The notes under the pieces were generated by a model. That model worked only from the letters and a program-made list of their open reading frames with translations. It made no database searches and was not told the origin of the DNA. This document shows, in pieces, positions 22,072-33,788 of a stretch of 64,000 nt of DNA. Made by a program: the position numbers and the translations under genes. The first letter of the stretch is position 1; every line of letters begins with the position of its first letter. The DNA is taken from the NCBI RefSeq assembly GCF_022374875.2, contig NZ_CP092427.2, positions 372,001 through 436,000 of the forward strand, written 5' to 3'. Origin of the DNA: Mycolicibacterium rufum. Lineage in GTDB: Bacteria > Actinomycetota > Actinomycetes > Mycobacteriales > Mycobacteriaceae.

Positions 22072-22848
22072 GTGAAACCCGTCGTCAGCGCGTTGCGAGC
22101 CGTGCCGGCCACGGTGCTCGCGACCCTGCGGACGGTGCCCCCGGCCCGCTTGGCGGCCATGGTGACCACGATTGTGATTCTCGTCGCAGTCGCCCTGCTG
22201 GTGCCCCTGCCCACCGCGCTGCAGCTGCGCGACTGGGCGACGTCCGTCGGACCCTGGTTCCCGCTGGCGTTCCTGGCCGCGCATGTCGTCGTCACGGTGT
22301 TCCCGTTCCCGCGAACGGCGTTCACGCTGGCGGCGGGGCTGCTGTTCGGCCCGTACCTCGGCGTTCCGATCGCGGTCGTCGCCAGCACACTGAGCGCCGT
22401 GCTCGCGGTCCTGCTGGTCCGCGCGGCGGGCTGGCAGCTCAGCCGGCTGGTCCGCCATCCCAGGGTCGACGCGCTCGACGCCCGACTGCGGGAACGCGGC
22501 TGGGTCGCCGTGATGGCGATGCGGATGATCCCCGCGGTGCCGTTCTCGGTCCTCAACTACGCCGCGGGCGCCTCGGCCGTGCGGCTGCTGCCCTACACCC
22601 TGGCCACGGTCGCCGGCCTGCTGCCCGGCACCGCCGCGGTCGTCATCCTCGGTGACGCGCTCACCGGCAACGTCAGCCCGCTGCTGTTCGTGGTGTCGTT
22701 GTGCACCGCCGCGCTCGGGGTGGCCGGCCTCATCTACGAGGTGCGGACGCATCGGCGCGCGGCGGCGGTCCCTGCACCGTCATCGCCCCGAACAGCGCCA
22801 GCAGCGACGACGCCGCCACCAGCCCCGGACTCCAGTCCTTCGCCCTGA
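22072..22848 (+). CDS. TVP38/TMEM64 (DedA-like) membrane protein
   Basis: 258 residues, about five to six helices, with the SNARE-associated/VTT signature FPFPRTAFTLAAGLLFGPYLG, GWVAVMAMRMIPAVPFSVLNYAAG and LPGTAAVVILGD. The family is tied to lipid scrambling or phospholipid translocation. GTG at 22072 has GGGGAG five bases upstream and leaves room for the mutA promoter; an upstream ATG at 22012 would crowd it. The Pro/Ser/Ala tail (last ~25 residues) is encoded opposite the doxX end: 119 bp overlap. Corresponds to Rv1491c. Confidence 0.86.
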   Translation: MKPVVSALRAVPATVLATLRTVPPARLAAMVTTIVILVAVALLVPLPTALQLRDWATSVGPWFPLAFLAAHVVVTVFPFPRTAFTLAAGLLFGPYLGVPIAVVASTLSAVLAVLLVRAAGWQLSRLVRHPRVDALDARLRERGWVAVMAMRMIPAVPFSVLNYAAGASAVRLLPYTLATVAGLLPGTAAVVILGDALTGNVSPLLFVVSLCTAALGVAGLIYEVRTHRRAAAVPAPSSPRTAPAATTPPPAPDSSPSP

Positions 22849-23119
22849 CGTGGGCCGAGACGGCCAGCGTGAAGTACACCGTCAGCATGAACGTGGTCAG
22901 CCGGGCCAGCGCCGGGAACCGGTACACCGACAGCAGCCCCACCGCGGAGGCCGCCTTGACCACCGGGAGCACCGGCCGCAGTTCCTCGGCGAGGCCGACG
23001 TCGTCGAGCGCCTTGCGGACCGGCGCGATCGGACCGATGCACGCCACCGCGTCCCCCGCCTGCATCGCGGCGAGCACCGCGTAGGTGCGCCGCGCGCCGA
23101 GCAGGCCTGCCGCGCTCAC
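22730..23119 (-). CDS. DoxX-family small membrane protein
   Basis: 129 residues (GTG start) with four hydrophobic segments. The pattern ...RKALDDVGLAEELRPVLPVVKAASAVGLLSVYRFPALARLTTFMLTVYFTLAVSAHVRAKD is typical of DoxX-like proteins, some of which partner with redox systems. It begins 3 bp after the SPFH-protein stop, so it is the third gene of NfeD-SPFH-DoxX. The last ~40 codons lie opposite the TVP38 tail. Confidence 0.75.
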   Translation of the reverse strand: MSAAGLLGARRTYAVLAAMQAGDAVACIGPIAPVRKALDDVGLAEELRPVLPVVKAASAVGLLSVYRFPALARLTTFMLTVYFTLAVSAHVRAKDWSPGLVAASSLLALFGAMTVQGPPPRADASAPRR

Positions 23120-23122
23120 CGG

Positions 23123-24343
23123 TTACTCCGCGGCGCCGTGCCGGGGCGCCGACGCGGGCGGTTGGGTGTAGTCGGTCGCCGGGGGCTGCGCCTGCTGGGA
23201 CAGCGGCGGGTACTGCGGCGGCGCGTCCAGCGACCCGGCCACCGGGGTGCGCGCCTCAGCCACCGCCTGCGCGACGGCCTGCGCGATCTCCGGATCGGTC
23301 TGGGTGTTGAACCACTCGGCCACCTCGGCGGAGTCGTCCTCGGGTGCGGGCAGATCCTCCTCCACCGGCGAGGGCGTGTACCGGAAGACGCCGTCGGAGC
23401 CGGGGGCGCCGAGCATCTTGGTGAAACCCTCCAGCGCCGAACCGAAGTCGCTGGGCACCAGCCACACCTTGTTCGCCTCGCCCTTGGCCATCTGGGGCAG
23501 CGTCTGCAGGTACTGGTAGGCCAGCATCTCGGGAGTCGGTCGGCCCCGCTTGATCGCGGCGAACGTCTTCTCAATGGCCTTGGCCTGGCCCTGAGCCTGC
23601 AGATACTGCGCGGCGCGTTCGCCCTGCGCGCGCAGCATCCGGGACTGCCGGTCGGCCTCAGCCGCGAGGATCGCCGCCTGCTTGGCGCCCTCGGCGGCGA
23701 GGATCTGCGCCTGCTTCTGACCCTCGGCCTGCTTGATCGACGCCTCCCGGTTGCCCTCCGCGGTGAGGATCATCGCGCGCTTCTCCCGGTCGGCACGCAT
23801 CTGCTTCTCCATCGAGTCCTGGATGGAGGGCGGCGGGTCGATGCTGCGCAGCTCCACCCGCGCCACCCGCAGACCCCAGCGGCCGGTGGCCTCGTCGAGC
23901 ACCCCGCGCAGCTGACCGTTGATCGAGTCGCGCGAGGTCAGGGTCTGCTCCAGCGTCATGCCGCCGACGACGTTGCGCAGCGTCGTGGTGGTCAGCTGCT
24001 CGACACCGACGATGTAGTTGCTGATCTGGTAAACGGCGGCCTGCGGGTTGGTGACCTGGAAGTACACCACCGTGTCGATGTTGACCGTCAGGTTGTCCTC
24101 GGTGATCACCGGCTGCGGCGGGAACGACACCACCCGCTCGCGCAGGTCCACCCGTGCGCGGATCTTGTCCACGAACGGCAGCAGCAGCGTGAGCTGACCC
24201 GACACCGTCTTGCTGTAGCGGCCCAGCCGCTCGATCACCGCGGCCTCGGCCTGCGGGATCAGCGCCACCGACTTCGCGACGATGATGATGGCGAACACCA
24301 CCAGCACTCCGAGCAGGACCAGACCTGCGACCGCACCTTCCAC
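23123..24343 (-). CDS. SPFH/band 7 (stomatin-like) membrane protein
   Basis: 406 residues. One N-terminal membrane helix (about 4-26), then the SPFH/prohibitin domain (AVIERLGRYSKTVSGQLTLLLPFVDKIRARVDLRERV). A long Ala/Glu/Gln-rich coiled coil (about 185-260, NREASIKQAEGQKQAQILAAEG-type repeats) supports oligomerisation. A Pro/Gln-rich tail ends the protein. GTG start has GAGGAG upstream. Placed 14 bp after the NfeD gene: the NfeD-stomatin pair is a widespread membrane-quality or microdomain module. Corresponds to Rv1488. Confidence 0.93.
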   Translation of the reverse strand: MEGAVAGLVLLGVLVVFAIIIVAKSVALIPQAEAAVIERLGRYSKTVSGQLTLLLPFVDKIRARVDLRERVVSFPPQPVITEDNLTVNIDTVVYFQVTNPQAAVYQISNYIVGVEQLTTTTLRNVVGGMTLEQTLTSRDSINGQLRGVLDEATGRWGLRVARVELRSIDPPPSIQDSMEKQMRADREKRAMILTAEGNREASIKQAEGQKQAQILAAEGAKQAAILAAEADRQSRMLRAQGERAAQYLQAQGQAKAIEKTFAAIKRGRPTPEMLAYQYLQTLPQMAKGEANKVWLVPSDFGSALEGFTKMLGAPGSDGVFRYTPSPVEEDLPAPEDDSAEVAEWFNTQTDPEIAQAVAQAVAEARTPVAGSLDAPPQYPPLSQQAQPPATDYTQPPASAPRHGAAE

Positions 24344-24357
24344 CGGGAACTCCTCAC

Positions 24358-24792
24358 TCAGGCGATCTTGGAGACGACCGCGGTGGCGCCGTCGATGTGC
24401 ACGACGGTCACCTGGTCGCCGGGTTCGTAGACATCGTTCTCGTTGTAGGGCCGCGCCGTCCAGATTTCGCCGTCGAGTTTCACCTGGCCTTCATGGCGGG
24501 CGACCCGGTCCAGCACGAGCGCACTCTTGCCCTCCAGCGCCCGGACCGGCTCGGGCAGCCCGGCGCCGCGGTACATCCGCCGCCGCAGTGCGGGGCGCAC
24601 CCCGACCAGCAGCAGCACCGACACCACGAGGAACACCAGCCCGTCGCCCCACACCGGCCAGTCCAGCAGCCAACTCGATCCGGCCGCCGCGAGCGCCCCG
24701 CCGCTGAGCATGAGCAGGAACAGATCGCCGGTCAGCGCCTCCGCCCCGGCCAGCGCCAACGCTGCGATCAGCCAGATCAGCGGTACGGGCAT
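24358..24792 (-). CDS. NfeD-like membrane protein
   Basis: 144 residues: two to three N-terminal helices ([34 protein letters not shown]...), then a soluble OB-fold (about 88-144) with [32 protein letters not shown]. Short NfeD proteins dock onto SPFH proteins such as the next gene. Transcription seems to start at the ATG: TAGGCT ends six bases before it. Corresponds to Rv1487. Confidence 0.92.
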   Translation of the reverse strand: MPVPLIWLIAALALAGAEALTGDLFLLMLSGGALAAAGSSWLLDWPVWGDGLVFLVVSVLLLVGVRPALRRRMYRGAGLPEPVRALEGKSALVLDRVARHEGQVKLDGEIWTARPYNENDVYEPGDQVTVVHIDGATAVVSKIA

Positions 24793-24798
24793 GGCGCC

Positions 24799-24804
24799 AG
24801 CCTA
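24799..24804 (-). promoter_or_regulatory. -10 box, leaderless promoter of NfeD-SPFH-DoxX
   Basis: TAGGCT on the minus strand, six bases (GGCGCC), then ATG. No Shine-Dalgarno sequence. Confidence 0.6.
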
Positions 24805-24851
24805 GCGCGCAGACCCCTTCGCGAGCGGCTAACAACTACACTGCAGCCATC

Positions 24852-25715
24852 ATGTGGTGTCCCAGTGTTTCGCTGTCGGTGTGGGCCAACTCCTGGCTGG
24901 CCGGTGCCGCTGCGCCCGACGACGTCCTCGATGCGTTATCCCAATGGACGCAAACGCATTCGGTGACGGCTTACGATTCCGTCGCCGCCGAGCGGACCGG
25001 GCTGCCGTGGCCGGATCTGGACAATGCCGGAGCGATGTCGCTGCTGCAGACCATCCGCACCGTGGCCCGCGCGGCGGGCGCGCAACCCGCGATCGCGCTC
25101 GCGCTGCCGGTGCCCGGTGACGTCCGAGGCCTGCCGCCGGGGACCCAGTTCGGGCGCGACGCGATCGCGGCGGGCGAAGCGATCATCGTCGGGGACGCGG
25201 GTGCCGCGATCGGCATGGTCCCCGACTTCGAGTACCCGGACGACTACGCCGACTCCCCCGACGAAGACGACGAGTTCGAGCCGGAACTGTGCGGGTTGTC
25301 CTGGACGGTGTACTCGCTCGACACGATGCCGATGACGTCCCCCGTCGATCTGGGCGAAGCCGAGTACGCCCTGCGCGACGCGGTCCGATCGGCCGCCGAC
25401 GCCCTCGGCGCGCTGCGGGCCGGTGCGTCGGGCAGCGACGTCGCCGACCCACGCAGGCTCGTCGAGCAGATTCTCGAACCCACGCGCGCCCACCGCATCC
25501 CCGACCATGCCCCGACGCGCGCCGTGCGGGTGCTGGAGAACGCCGCCCACGTCGACGCGATCATCACCGTCAGCTCCGGTCTGATCCCGATCGGTCTGCA
25601 GAGCTCCTCGGAGGTACAGCTCGCCAGCGACGCCCTGCGCCCGTTGGCGGGGGTGGTCCGGTCGGCGCGACTGGCCGCCGTGGACGCGATCCTCCACTCC
25701 GCCTGGCGGGGTTAG
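24852..25715 (+). CDS. Conserved mycobacterial hypothetical protein
   Basis: 287 residues, soluble, with an acidic centre (about 125-145: [21 protein letters not shown]). No known domain recognised. It corresponds in position and length to Rv1486c, so it is conserved across mycobacteria. A TACACT box lies 9 bases before the ATG. The 3' end overlaps the hemH stop by 4 bp. It sits between the membrane-microdomain cluster and hemH; function unknown. Confidence 0.85.
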   Translation: MWCPSVSLSVWANSWLAGAAAPDDVLDALSQWTQTHSVTAYDSVAAERTGLPWPDLDNAGAMSLLQTIRTVARAAGAQPAIALALPVPGDVRGLPPGTQFGRDAIAAGEAIIVGDAGAAIGMVPDFEYPDDYADSPDEDDEFEPELCGLSWTVYSLDTMPMTSPVDLGEAEYALRDAVRSAADALGALRAGASGSDVADPRRLVEQILEPTRAHRIPDHAPTRAVRVLENAAHVDAIITVSSGLIPIGLQSSSEVQLASDALRPLAGVVRSARLAAVDAILHSAWRG

Positions 25716-26752
25716 GAACTACTGCACGCCGGGGTGCACAGCGCGCCGTTCACGCTGCACCCGTAGCCCGGCACCGGATCCGAGCCCTCGACCCGGGCCG
25801 CCGGCAGTCCGCGCTGCAGCTCGTCCATCAGATCGACGGCCAGCCGCGCGAATCCGGGGCTGCTGTTGGGCGTCGACGCCCGCGCCAGGGCGATGCCCGC
25901 CCCGGCGGCCTGCTCCGCCAGTTCGGTGTCGAGATCCCACACCACCTCGATGTGGTCGGCGACGAAACCGACCGGGCAGACGATCACGGCCCGGACGCCC
26001 TCACGCGCCAGCGCGTCGAGGTGGTCCCCGACGTCGGGCTCGAGCCACGGCACCTGCGGCGGACCTGAGCGGGACTGCCACACCTGGTCGAAATCCTGGT
26101 AACCCGCTGCCTGCGCGACGAGCCGCGAGGTGTACGCGACCTGGCGTTCGTAGAGGTCGGGTCCGCACCGCGATGCGGCCCGCAGCGGGATCGAATGCGC
26201 GGTGAACACCAGCCGCGCCTGACCGCGCAGGTGCTCCGGCAGGGTCGCCGCGGCGTCGCGGATCGCGTCGGCGAACATCGTGATCAGCAGCGGGTGGTCG
26301 AAGTACTGGCGCAGCTTGGTCAGCTGCGGCGCCTCCGGCCCGACCGCGGCCCGGGCCCTGGCGATGTCCTCCTGGTACTGCGTGCAGCCCGAGTAGCCAC
26401 CCCACGCAGAGGTGGAGAACACCGCGGCGCGACGAATACCGTTGTCGCGCATGTGCGCAACGGTGTCCTCGACGAAGGGTTCCCAGTTTCGGTTGCCGAA
26501 GTAGACCGGCACCTCGACACCGCGACGGGCCAGCTCCGCCTCGATCTGCACGATCAGGTCGCGATTGATGCCGTTGATCGGTGACACGCCGCCGAAGTGC
26601 AGGTAGTGCTCGGCGACGCTGGCCAACCGCTCCCGCGGGATGCCCCGGCCCCGGGTGACGTTCTCCAGGAACGGCATCACCTGCTCGGGACCCTCCGGTC
26701 CGCCGAAGGACAGGAGCAGCAGCGCATCAAAGGGGCCGGCCGCCGTGGTCAT
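25712..26752 (-). CDS. hemH: Ferrochelatase
   Basis: 346 residues. Key segments are [28 protein letters not shown] near the N-terminus, the catalytic His in FTAHSIP, and [16 protein letters not shown]. The C-terminus ends with Cys332, Cys339 and Cys343, fitting the three C-terminal ligands of the [2Fe-2S] cluster of actinobacterial ferrochelatases. It inserts ferrous iron into a porphyrin (coproporphyrin III in this lineage). 22 bp after inhA, same strand. Start at MTTAAGP chosen over an ATG 16 codons upstream that would overlap inhA. Corresponds to Rv1485 (hemZ). Confidence 0.95.
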   Translation of the reverse strand: MTTAAGPFDALLLLSFGGPEGPEQVMPFLENVTRGRGIPRERLASVAEHYLHFGGVSPINGINRDLIVQIEAELARRGVEVPVYFGNRNWEPFVEDTVAHMRDNGIRRAAVFSTSAWGGYSGCTQYQEDIARARAAVGPEAPQLTKLRQYFDHPLLITMFADAIRDAAATLPEHLRGQARLVFTAHSIPLRAASRCGPDLYERQVAYTSRLVAQAAGYQDFDQVWQSRSGPPQVPWLEPDVGDHLDALAREGVRAVIVCPVGFVADHIEVVWDLDTELAEQAAGAGIALARASTPNSSPGFARLAVDLMDELQRGLPAARVEGSDPVPGYGCSVNGALCTPACSSS

Positions 26753-26774
26753 GGGTTCCTCGCGTGAGCGCTCG

Positions 26775-27584
26775 TCACAGCAGCTGGGTGCTCGCTCCAC
26801 CGTCGGCGAAGATCACGGTGCCCGTGGTCGCCGGAAGCCAGTCGGACAGCAGCGCGCACACGGTGCGCGCGACCGGGGTGGGATCCTTCATGTTCCAACC
26901 CAGCGGGGCGCGCTGATCCCAGCCCTCCTCGAGCAGCTGCATCTGCGCACCGGCCTCCTCGCCGAGTGCGCCGCCGACGATCGCGCTCATCGCCAGCGTC
27001 CGGATCGGGCCTGCCGCAACAAGATTGGACCGCACGCCGACCTTGCCCGCCTCGCGCGCGACGAACCGGTTCACCGACTCCAGCGCGCTCTTGGCGACCG
27101 TCATCCAGTTGTAGGCAGGCATCGCGCGTGTCGGGTCGAAGTCCATACCGACGATGCCGCCGCCGGGGTTCATGATCGGTAGCACGGCCTTGGCCAGCGA
27201 CGCGTAGGAGAACGCGGAGATGTGGATGCCCTTGGCGACGTCCTCGTAGGGCGCGTCGAAGAACGGGTTGATGCCCATGCCGGTCTGCGGCATGAAACCG
27301 ATCGAGTGCACCACGCCGTCGAGCTTGTTGCCCTCACCGATCTCGGCGGTGACCCGGTCGGCGAGCGTGTCGAGGTGCTCCTGATTCTGCACGTCGAGCT
27401 CGATCAGCGGCGCCGGGTTGGGCAGCCGGTCGGCGATGCGCCGGATGAGCTTCATCCGGTCGAACCCGGTCAGCACCAGCTCGGCGCCCGCCTCCTGGGC
27501 GACCTTGGCGATGTAGAACGCAATCGAGCTGTCGGTGATGATGCCGGTGACGAGGATCCGCTTGCCTGCAAGAAGACCGGTCAT
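26775..27584 (-). CDS. inhA: NADH-dependent enoyl-ACP reductase
   Basis: 269 residues, same length and numbering as M. tuberculosis InhA. Dinucleotide motif [10 protein letters not shown], Ser94 in HSIGF, and catalytic Tyr158/Lys165 in [11 protein letters not shown]. It reduces trans-2-enoyl-ACP in the FAS-II cycle of mycolic acid synthesis and is the target of isoniazid-NAD and ethionamide-NAD adducts. Residues 16, 21, 94 and 95 are the drug-susceptible forms (Ile, Ile, Ser, Ile). Shine-Dalgarno GGAAGGA upstream; 25 bp after fabG1. Confidence 0.98.
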   Translation of the reverse strand: MTGLLAGKRILVTGIITDSSIAFYIAKVAQEAGAELVLTGFDRMKLIRRIADRLPNPAPLIELDVQNQEHLDTLADRVTAEIGEGNKLDGVVHSIGFMPQTGMGINPFFDAPYEDVAKGIHISAFSYASLAKAVLPIMNPGGGIVGMDFDPTRAMPAYNWMTVAKSALESVNRFVAREAGKVGVRSNLVAAGPIRTLAMSAIVGGALGEEAGAQMQLLEEGWDQRAPLGWNMKDPTPVARTVCALLSDWLPATTGTVIFADGGASTQLL

Positions 27585-27609
27585 TGTGGAGTCCTTCCTT
27601 ACTTCTGCT

Positions 27610-28386
<777 letters not shown>

Positions 28387-29394
28387 CTAGGTGGGCAGCC
28401 TGCGGTTGATCAGCAGCGCGGCCAGTGCGGCACCGGCGAGCACGAGGGCGCCCAGCCTCAGCCAGCCCACGCTGGCGTCTCCCTTGATGGTCTCGTAGCC
28501 GATCTGTTCCTGCAGGTTGGTGAACACTTCCTTGAGCTGCTCGAGGCTCGACGCGGTGAAGGCGTTGCCCCCGGAGAGGTCGGCGATCTTCTTGAGCATC
28601 TCGTCGTCGACGGGCACCGGCTGACGCTGGTCGTTGATCTCGACATATCCGTAGGGCGTGCCGAACGACACCGTCGAGATCGGGACGCCCTGGTCCTTGG
28701 CGGTCCGCGCCGCGGTGTAGGCGCCCTTGGGGTTGTCGGGATTCGACGGCACGGTCTCCTTGCCGTCGGACATCAGCACGACGCGGGCGGGTGGCGGTTC
28801 GTCCCCGCCGCCGATGACGGCGCCGACGGTCGCGATGGCCTGCAGGGCGGTGAAGATGCCCTCACCGGTCGCGGTCCGGTCGGCCAGCTGCAGCTTGTCG
28901 ATCGCGTTCTTGGTCGCCTCGCGGTTGGTGGTCGGCGAGACGAGCACGGTGGCGGTGCCTGCGTAGGAGATCAGGCCCAGGTTGATGCCGGGGGTCAGCT
29001 GGTCGGCGAACTGCTTGGCCGCCTCCTGCGCGGCGGCGAGCCGGTTGGGGGCGACGTCGGTGGCGCGCATGGACTGCGACACGTCGATCACGAGCATCAC
29101 CACGGCACGGTTGCGCGGGATGCGCACGTCGTTCGTCGGTCCGGCCATTGCGACGGTGAAGAACGTCAGCGACAGGATCAGCAGGATCGCGGGCAGGTGG
29201 CGCAGCCTGCTGGGCCGCTTGGGGGCCACACTCTCGAGCAGCTCCATGTTGGCGAAGCGCAGCATCCGCCGCTGCCGCGACAGCTGCACCACGATGTAGA
29301 GCCCGATGAGACCCAGCACCACGAGGAAGAACAGAAAGAACCACGGGTGTTCGAAGCCCGACAGCGACATCGGTCCGAGCAACGGTAAAGTCAT
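28387..29394 (-). CDS. VWA-domain membrane protein of a MoxR system
   Basis: 335 residues. Two N-terminal transmembrane helices (about 17-38 and 66-84), then a von Willebrand A domain with the MIDAS motif DVSQS near residue 104, then a C-terminal helix (about 310-328) and RRLPT end. It is the membrane-bound metal-ion-adhesion partner of MoxR AAA+ ATPases. Third gene of moxR1-DUF58-VWA; 48 bp before fabG1. Corresponds to Rv1481. Confidence 0.93.
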   Translation of the reverse strand: MTLPLLGPMSLSGFEHPWFFLFFLVVLGLIGLYIVVQLSRQRRMLRFANMELLESVAPKRPSRLRHLPAILLILSLTFFTVAMAGPTNDVRIPRNRAVVMLVIDVSQSMRATDVAPNRLAAAQEAAKQFADQLTPGINLGLISYAGTATVLVSPTTNREATKNAIDKLQLADRTATGEGIFTALQAIATVGAVIGGGDEPPPARVVLMSDGKETVPSNPDNPKGAYTAARTAKDQGVPISTVSFGTPYGYVEINDQRQPVPVDDEMLKKIADLSGGNAFTASSLEQLKEVFTNLQEQIGYETIKGDASVGWLRLGALVLAGAALAALLINRRLPT

Positions 29395-29457
29395 GTCCTA
29401 CTTGTCTTTTCGTCGTTTCGTCCGGCTAACGCAGTCTGATCGTCGCGCAAGCGCTCA

Positions 29458-30396
29458 TCACCGCGCCGCAAGGGCGCCGCGACGCCGGCTCGCGACGAAG
29501 CGCACCACATCGGCGATCCAGTCGCGGTCGGTGCGCAACGTCAGCAGCGGTGCGTCGCACCGGCGCAGGGTGCGCGCCACGTCGGCGCGGTGCGCCGCGG
29601 CGGCCTTCTCGAAATCGGTGCGGAGTTGTTCGTCGATGGTGAATTCGCGGGTGCGGCCGGTCTCGGTGTCCTGCAGCACCACATCGCCGACCGGCGGCAG
29701 TTCGATGTCACGGGGGTCGAGGATCTCGATGCCCAGCACCTCGTGCCGGCCGGAGATGGCGCGCAGCGGGCGCATCCAGTTGATCGGCCCGAGAAAGTCG
29801 CTGATGATCACCGCCATTCCGCGGCGGCGCTCCGGCCTGCGCAGCGCGTCGATCGCCGCCGCGAGGTCACCGCGGGTTCCCGCAGGCGCTTTCGGCATCG
29901 TCGCGATGGTGCGCAGCATCTCCTGCTCGTGCATGCGCCCCGACAGCGCAGGCACCCGTCGGACCGAATCGCCGTTCGCGATGATCGCGCCGATCCGGTT
30001 GCCGCCGCCGCTGTTGAGGAACGTGATCGCCGCGGCGGCAGCCACCGCCAGGTCGCGCTTCTCGCAGCCTGTCGTGCCGAAGTCCAGGCTGGCCGACATG
30101 TCGACCACCAGCCAGGTCTCCAGCTCGCGGTCGGCGATCATCTGCCGCACGTGCGGCTGGGTCGTGCGGGCGGTCACCGACCAGTCCATCCGCCGGACGT
30201 CGTCGCCGGGCTGGTAGATCCGCGACTCGCCCGGCTCGGAGCCCGGGCCGGGCAGCAGACCGAGGTGATCGCCGTGCAGCACGCCGTCGAGCTTGCGACG
30301 CACGGTGAGCTCGAGCTTGCGCAGCGCCGCCGTCAGCGCAGGGTCGCGGATCTCTCCGCGCTGCAGCGACGGCAGGTCGATGGAGCGGCCGGCCAC
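29458..30396 (-). CDS. DUF58-domain protein
   Basis: 312 residues, GTG start. The DUF58 core includes GEIRDPALTAALRKLELTVRRKLDG, the family hallmark GESRIYQPGDDVRRMDWSVTAR, and a partial VWA-like fold with VVDMSASLDFG (MIDAS-like DxSxS). DUF58 proteins work with MoxR ATPases and VWA proteins, probably as adaptors or assembly factors. 4 bp after the moxR1 stop. Corresponds to Rv1480. Confidence 0.93.
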   Translation of the reverse strand: MAGRSIDLPSLQRGEIRDPALTAALRKLELTVRRKLDGVLHGDHLGLLPGPGSEPGESRIYQPGDDVRRMDWSVTARTTQPHVRQMIADRELETWLVVDMSASLDFGTTGCEKRDLAVAAAAAITFLNSGGGNRIGAIIANGDSVRRVPALSGRMHEQEMLRTIATMPKAPAGTRGDLAAAIDALRRPERRRGMAVIISDFLGPINWMRPLRAISGRHEVLGIEILDPRDIELPPVGDVVLQDTETGRTREFTIDEQLRTDFEKAAAAHRADVARTLRRCDAPLLTLRTDRDWIADVVRFVASRRRGALAAR

Positions 30397-30400
30397 CAGG

Positions 30401-31558
<1,158 letters not shown>

Positions 31559-31689
31559 CAACGTTCCTTCCACATGCGCACTACCTGCTGGTCGGTGCGG
31601 CGCCGACCGAGGGTGGCCGGACGCCCGCCGTCAACTATTCCAGGCGGCTCGGAATCCGTCGACGCCGCCCGAATTAACTCAGCCGCTAC

Positions 31690-32379
31690 TCAGGATTCGA
31701 TGATGCGCGCTACGTACGGCTGCAGGCCCGAGGTCCGCACCGGACTCACGGTCACTTTGCCGGCGCTGCCCGAGGCTTCGAGCATCCTGCCGCCGCCGAG
31801 GTACATCGCCACGTGCTGGCTGCCGCCGGGACCCCAGAACAACAGGTCACCGCGTTTTGCCTGGGCGAGGGGCACCTTGCGCCCGGTGTTGTACTGGTCG
31901 CCGGAGTACTTCGGGATCAGCACCCCGACACCGGCATACGAGAACTGGGTGAACCCCGAGCAGTCGAATCCGACGGTGTTGGCGCCCGACTCGATGCCCC
32001 GGCTGGGGCCGGTGGGCTTGCCGCCGCCCCACGAGTACGGCACCCCCATCTGGGTACCGCCGCGGCGGATCGCGTACTCGATCGCGGCGGGGCCGCGCAC
32101 GACGCCGGGCGCCACGCCGACCGGGTCGGCCGGGGCCAGGCCGATGCTCTGCAGGAACTTGCGGCCCAGGTCCATCGTCACCTGGGTGGCCTGCGCCGTG
32201 GCCGCCAGCGACGCGTTGGCGATCGCGAGCGGGTCGCCGGGGGCGCCTGCGCTGATGAGCTTGGGCAGCGTGGGATCCCACTGTCCGGCTTCGGGCTGGG
32301 CGGCGGCGGGCGAGGCGGCGCCGATCAGCACCGCGACCGCGACCGTGAGGGAGACGAGAAGGCGGCGCAGCGTGATCAC
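31690..32379 (-). CDS. ripB: Peptidoglycan endopeptidase RipB (NlpC/P60)
   Basis: 229 residues. Signal peptide (LLVSLTVAVAVLIGAASPAAA), short linker, then NlpC/P60 domain with catalytic Cys140 (FDCSGF), His189 (SQHVAMYL) and Glu201. It cleaves peptide stems between D-Glu and meso-DAP. It lacks the coiled coil of RipA. The GTG overlaps the ripA TGA, so translation is coupled. Corresponds to Rv1478. Confidence 0.95.
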   Translation of the reverse strand: MITLRRLLVSLTVAVAVLIGAASPAAAQPEAGQWDPTLPKLISAGAPGDPLAIANASLAATAQATQVTMDLGRKFLQSIGLAPADPVGVAPGVVRGPAAIEYAIRRGGTQMGVPYSWGGGKPTGPSRGIESGANTVGFDCSGFTQFSYAGVGVLIPKYSGDQYNTGRKVPLAQAKRGDLLFWGPGGSQHVAMYLGGGRMLEASGSAGKVTVSPVRTSGLQPYVARIIES

Positions 32380-33788
32380 CACTCGATCATTCGGGTGACG
32401 AAAGGCGTCATGCCGCTGGTGCGCACCGGCGAGATCTTGACGACCGAACCGGTGTAGGGCGCCTCGAGCATCTGCCCGTTGCCGAGGTACATCGCGACGT
32501 GCTGGCTGGCGTTGGGTCCGTAGAAGATCATGTCGCCGCGGCGCATCTGCGACGACGGCACCTTGCGCCCGGCGTTGTACTGCGAGCCCGAGTAGTGGTC
32601 GAGCTTGATGCCGACCCCGGCGAACATGTAGAGCATCAGGCCCGAGCAGTCGAAGCCCACGGTGCCCGCACCGGAGTCGATGCCGCGGCTGGGGCCCGAC
32701 GCGTTGCCGCCGCCCCACGAGTAGGGCACCCCCAGTTGCGACATGCCGCGCTTGATCACGTACTCGGTGGCCTGCGGTCCGTTCGCCACCGGGATCGCGC
32801 CGTTGGTGATGCCGGTCGGCGTGGGCAGCAGGCCGATGCTCTGCAGGAACTTGCGGCCGAGGTTCTGCGTCACCTCCAGAGAGGTGGTGATGATCTTGAG
32901 AACCGCGTTGATGATCTGGACCGGGTCGCCGCTGACGAACGCGCTCGGGATCTGGGGCAGGGTCATGTCCCAGGCGGTGTCGCGGTTACCCGTGCTGGGG
33001 TCGACGTCCCAGTTCGGGTTGGCCCCGGACGGGGCCGGCTTGGCACCCGCGCCCGGCGACGCGCCACCCGAGCCGGCACCCGCCGACGGTGCCGACGGCG
33101 CCGAGAGCGCCTGTGCCTGCTGCAGTTTCGTCTGCGCCTGCGCGCGCTCGGCGGTGAGCCGGTCGAGCTCGCTCTGCTGGTCCTTGAAGGTCTGCTGGGC
33201 GTTGGTCAGCGCCTCGACGGCACTCTGCTGACTGGTCTCGGCCGCCTTGACCGCGTCGTCGGCCTGCTGCTTGGCCAGCCGCGCGGCGGACTCCCTGTTC
33301 ACCTGCTCCGTGCGGGCCCGCGACAGGTCCGTCATGACCTTCTGCGAGCTCAGCGACAGCGCCTGCCCGGTGGCCGCGGTGGTGAGGATGTCCGCGGGAT
33401 CCTTGGCGGTCAGATAGGAACTCGAGGGGCCGTTGACGTACATCGCCGCCGCGAAGTCGTCGAACCTGTCCTGCGCGGCGTCGATCGCGGCGTTGGCCTC
33501 CTTGACGCCGGCGGCACTGGCGTCGACCTGCTGCTGCGCCTTGGCGGCGTCCTCCCGGGCGGTGGCCACGTCGAGGATCGCCTTGTTCACGCTCTCCTGC
33601 TGGGTCTGGATGGCCGCGCCCAGGTCCTGCAGCTTCTGGTTGACGTTGGCGACCTCGGTGACGAGTTCGGCCAGGTCACCGTTGCCGGGTTGCGCGTGGG
33701 CGAGGTGCGGCGTCGTCATCACCATGCCGAACGCCAGCGACACCGCGCACAACCGGGTGGCGGGCGCGCCGCCAAGGGGGCGTCTCAT
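32376..33788 (-). CDS. ripA: Peptidoglycan endopeptidase RipA (NlpC/P60)
   Basis: 470 residues. Signal peptide to about residue 32 (ending AHAQ), a long alpha-helical/coiled-coil pro-domain (about 35-235), an Ala/Ser/Pro/Gly linker, and a C-terminal NlpC/P60 domain with Cys381, His430 and Glu442 (equivalent to Cys383, His432, Glu444 of M. tuberculosis). It cleaves D-Glu/meso-DAP stem bonds during daughter-cell separation; the helical pro-domain restrains it until processed. Paired with ripB by GTGA overlap. Corresponds to Rv1477. Confidence 0.97.
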   Translation of the reverse strand: MRRPLGGAPATRLCAVSLAFGMVMTTPHLAHAQPGNGDLAELVTEVANVNQKLQDLGAAIQTQQESVNKAILDVATAREDAAKAQQQVDASAAGVKEANAAIDAAQDRFDDFAAAMYVNGPSSSYLTAKDPADILTTAATGQALSLSSQKVMTDLSRARTEQVNRESAARLAKQQADDAVKAAETSQQSAVEALTNAQQTFKDQQSELDRLTAERAQAQTKLQQAQALSAPSAPSAGAGSGGASPGAGAKPAPSGANPNWDVDPSTGNRDTAWDMTLPQIPSAFVSGDPVQIINAVLKIITTSLEVTQNLGRKFLQSIGLLPTPTGITNGAIPVANGPQATEYVIKRGMSQLGVPYSWGGGNASGPSRGIDSGAGTVGFDCSGLMLYMFAGVGIKLDHYSGSQYNAGRKVPSSQMRRGDMIFYGPNASQHVAMYLGNGQMLEAPYTGSVVKISPVRTSGMTPFVTRMIEW

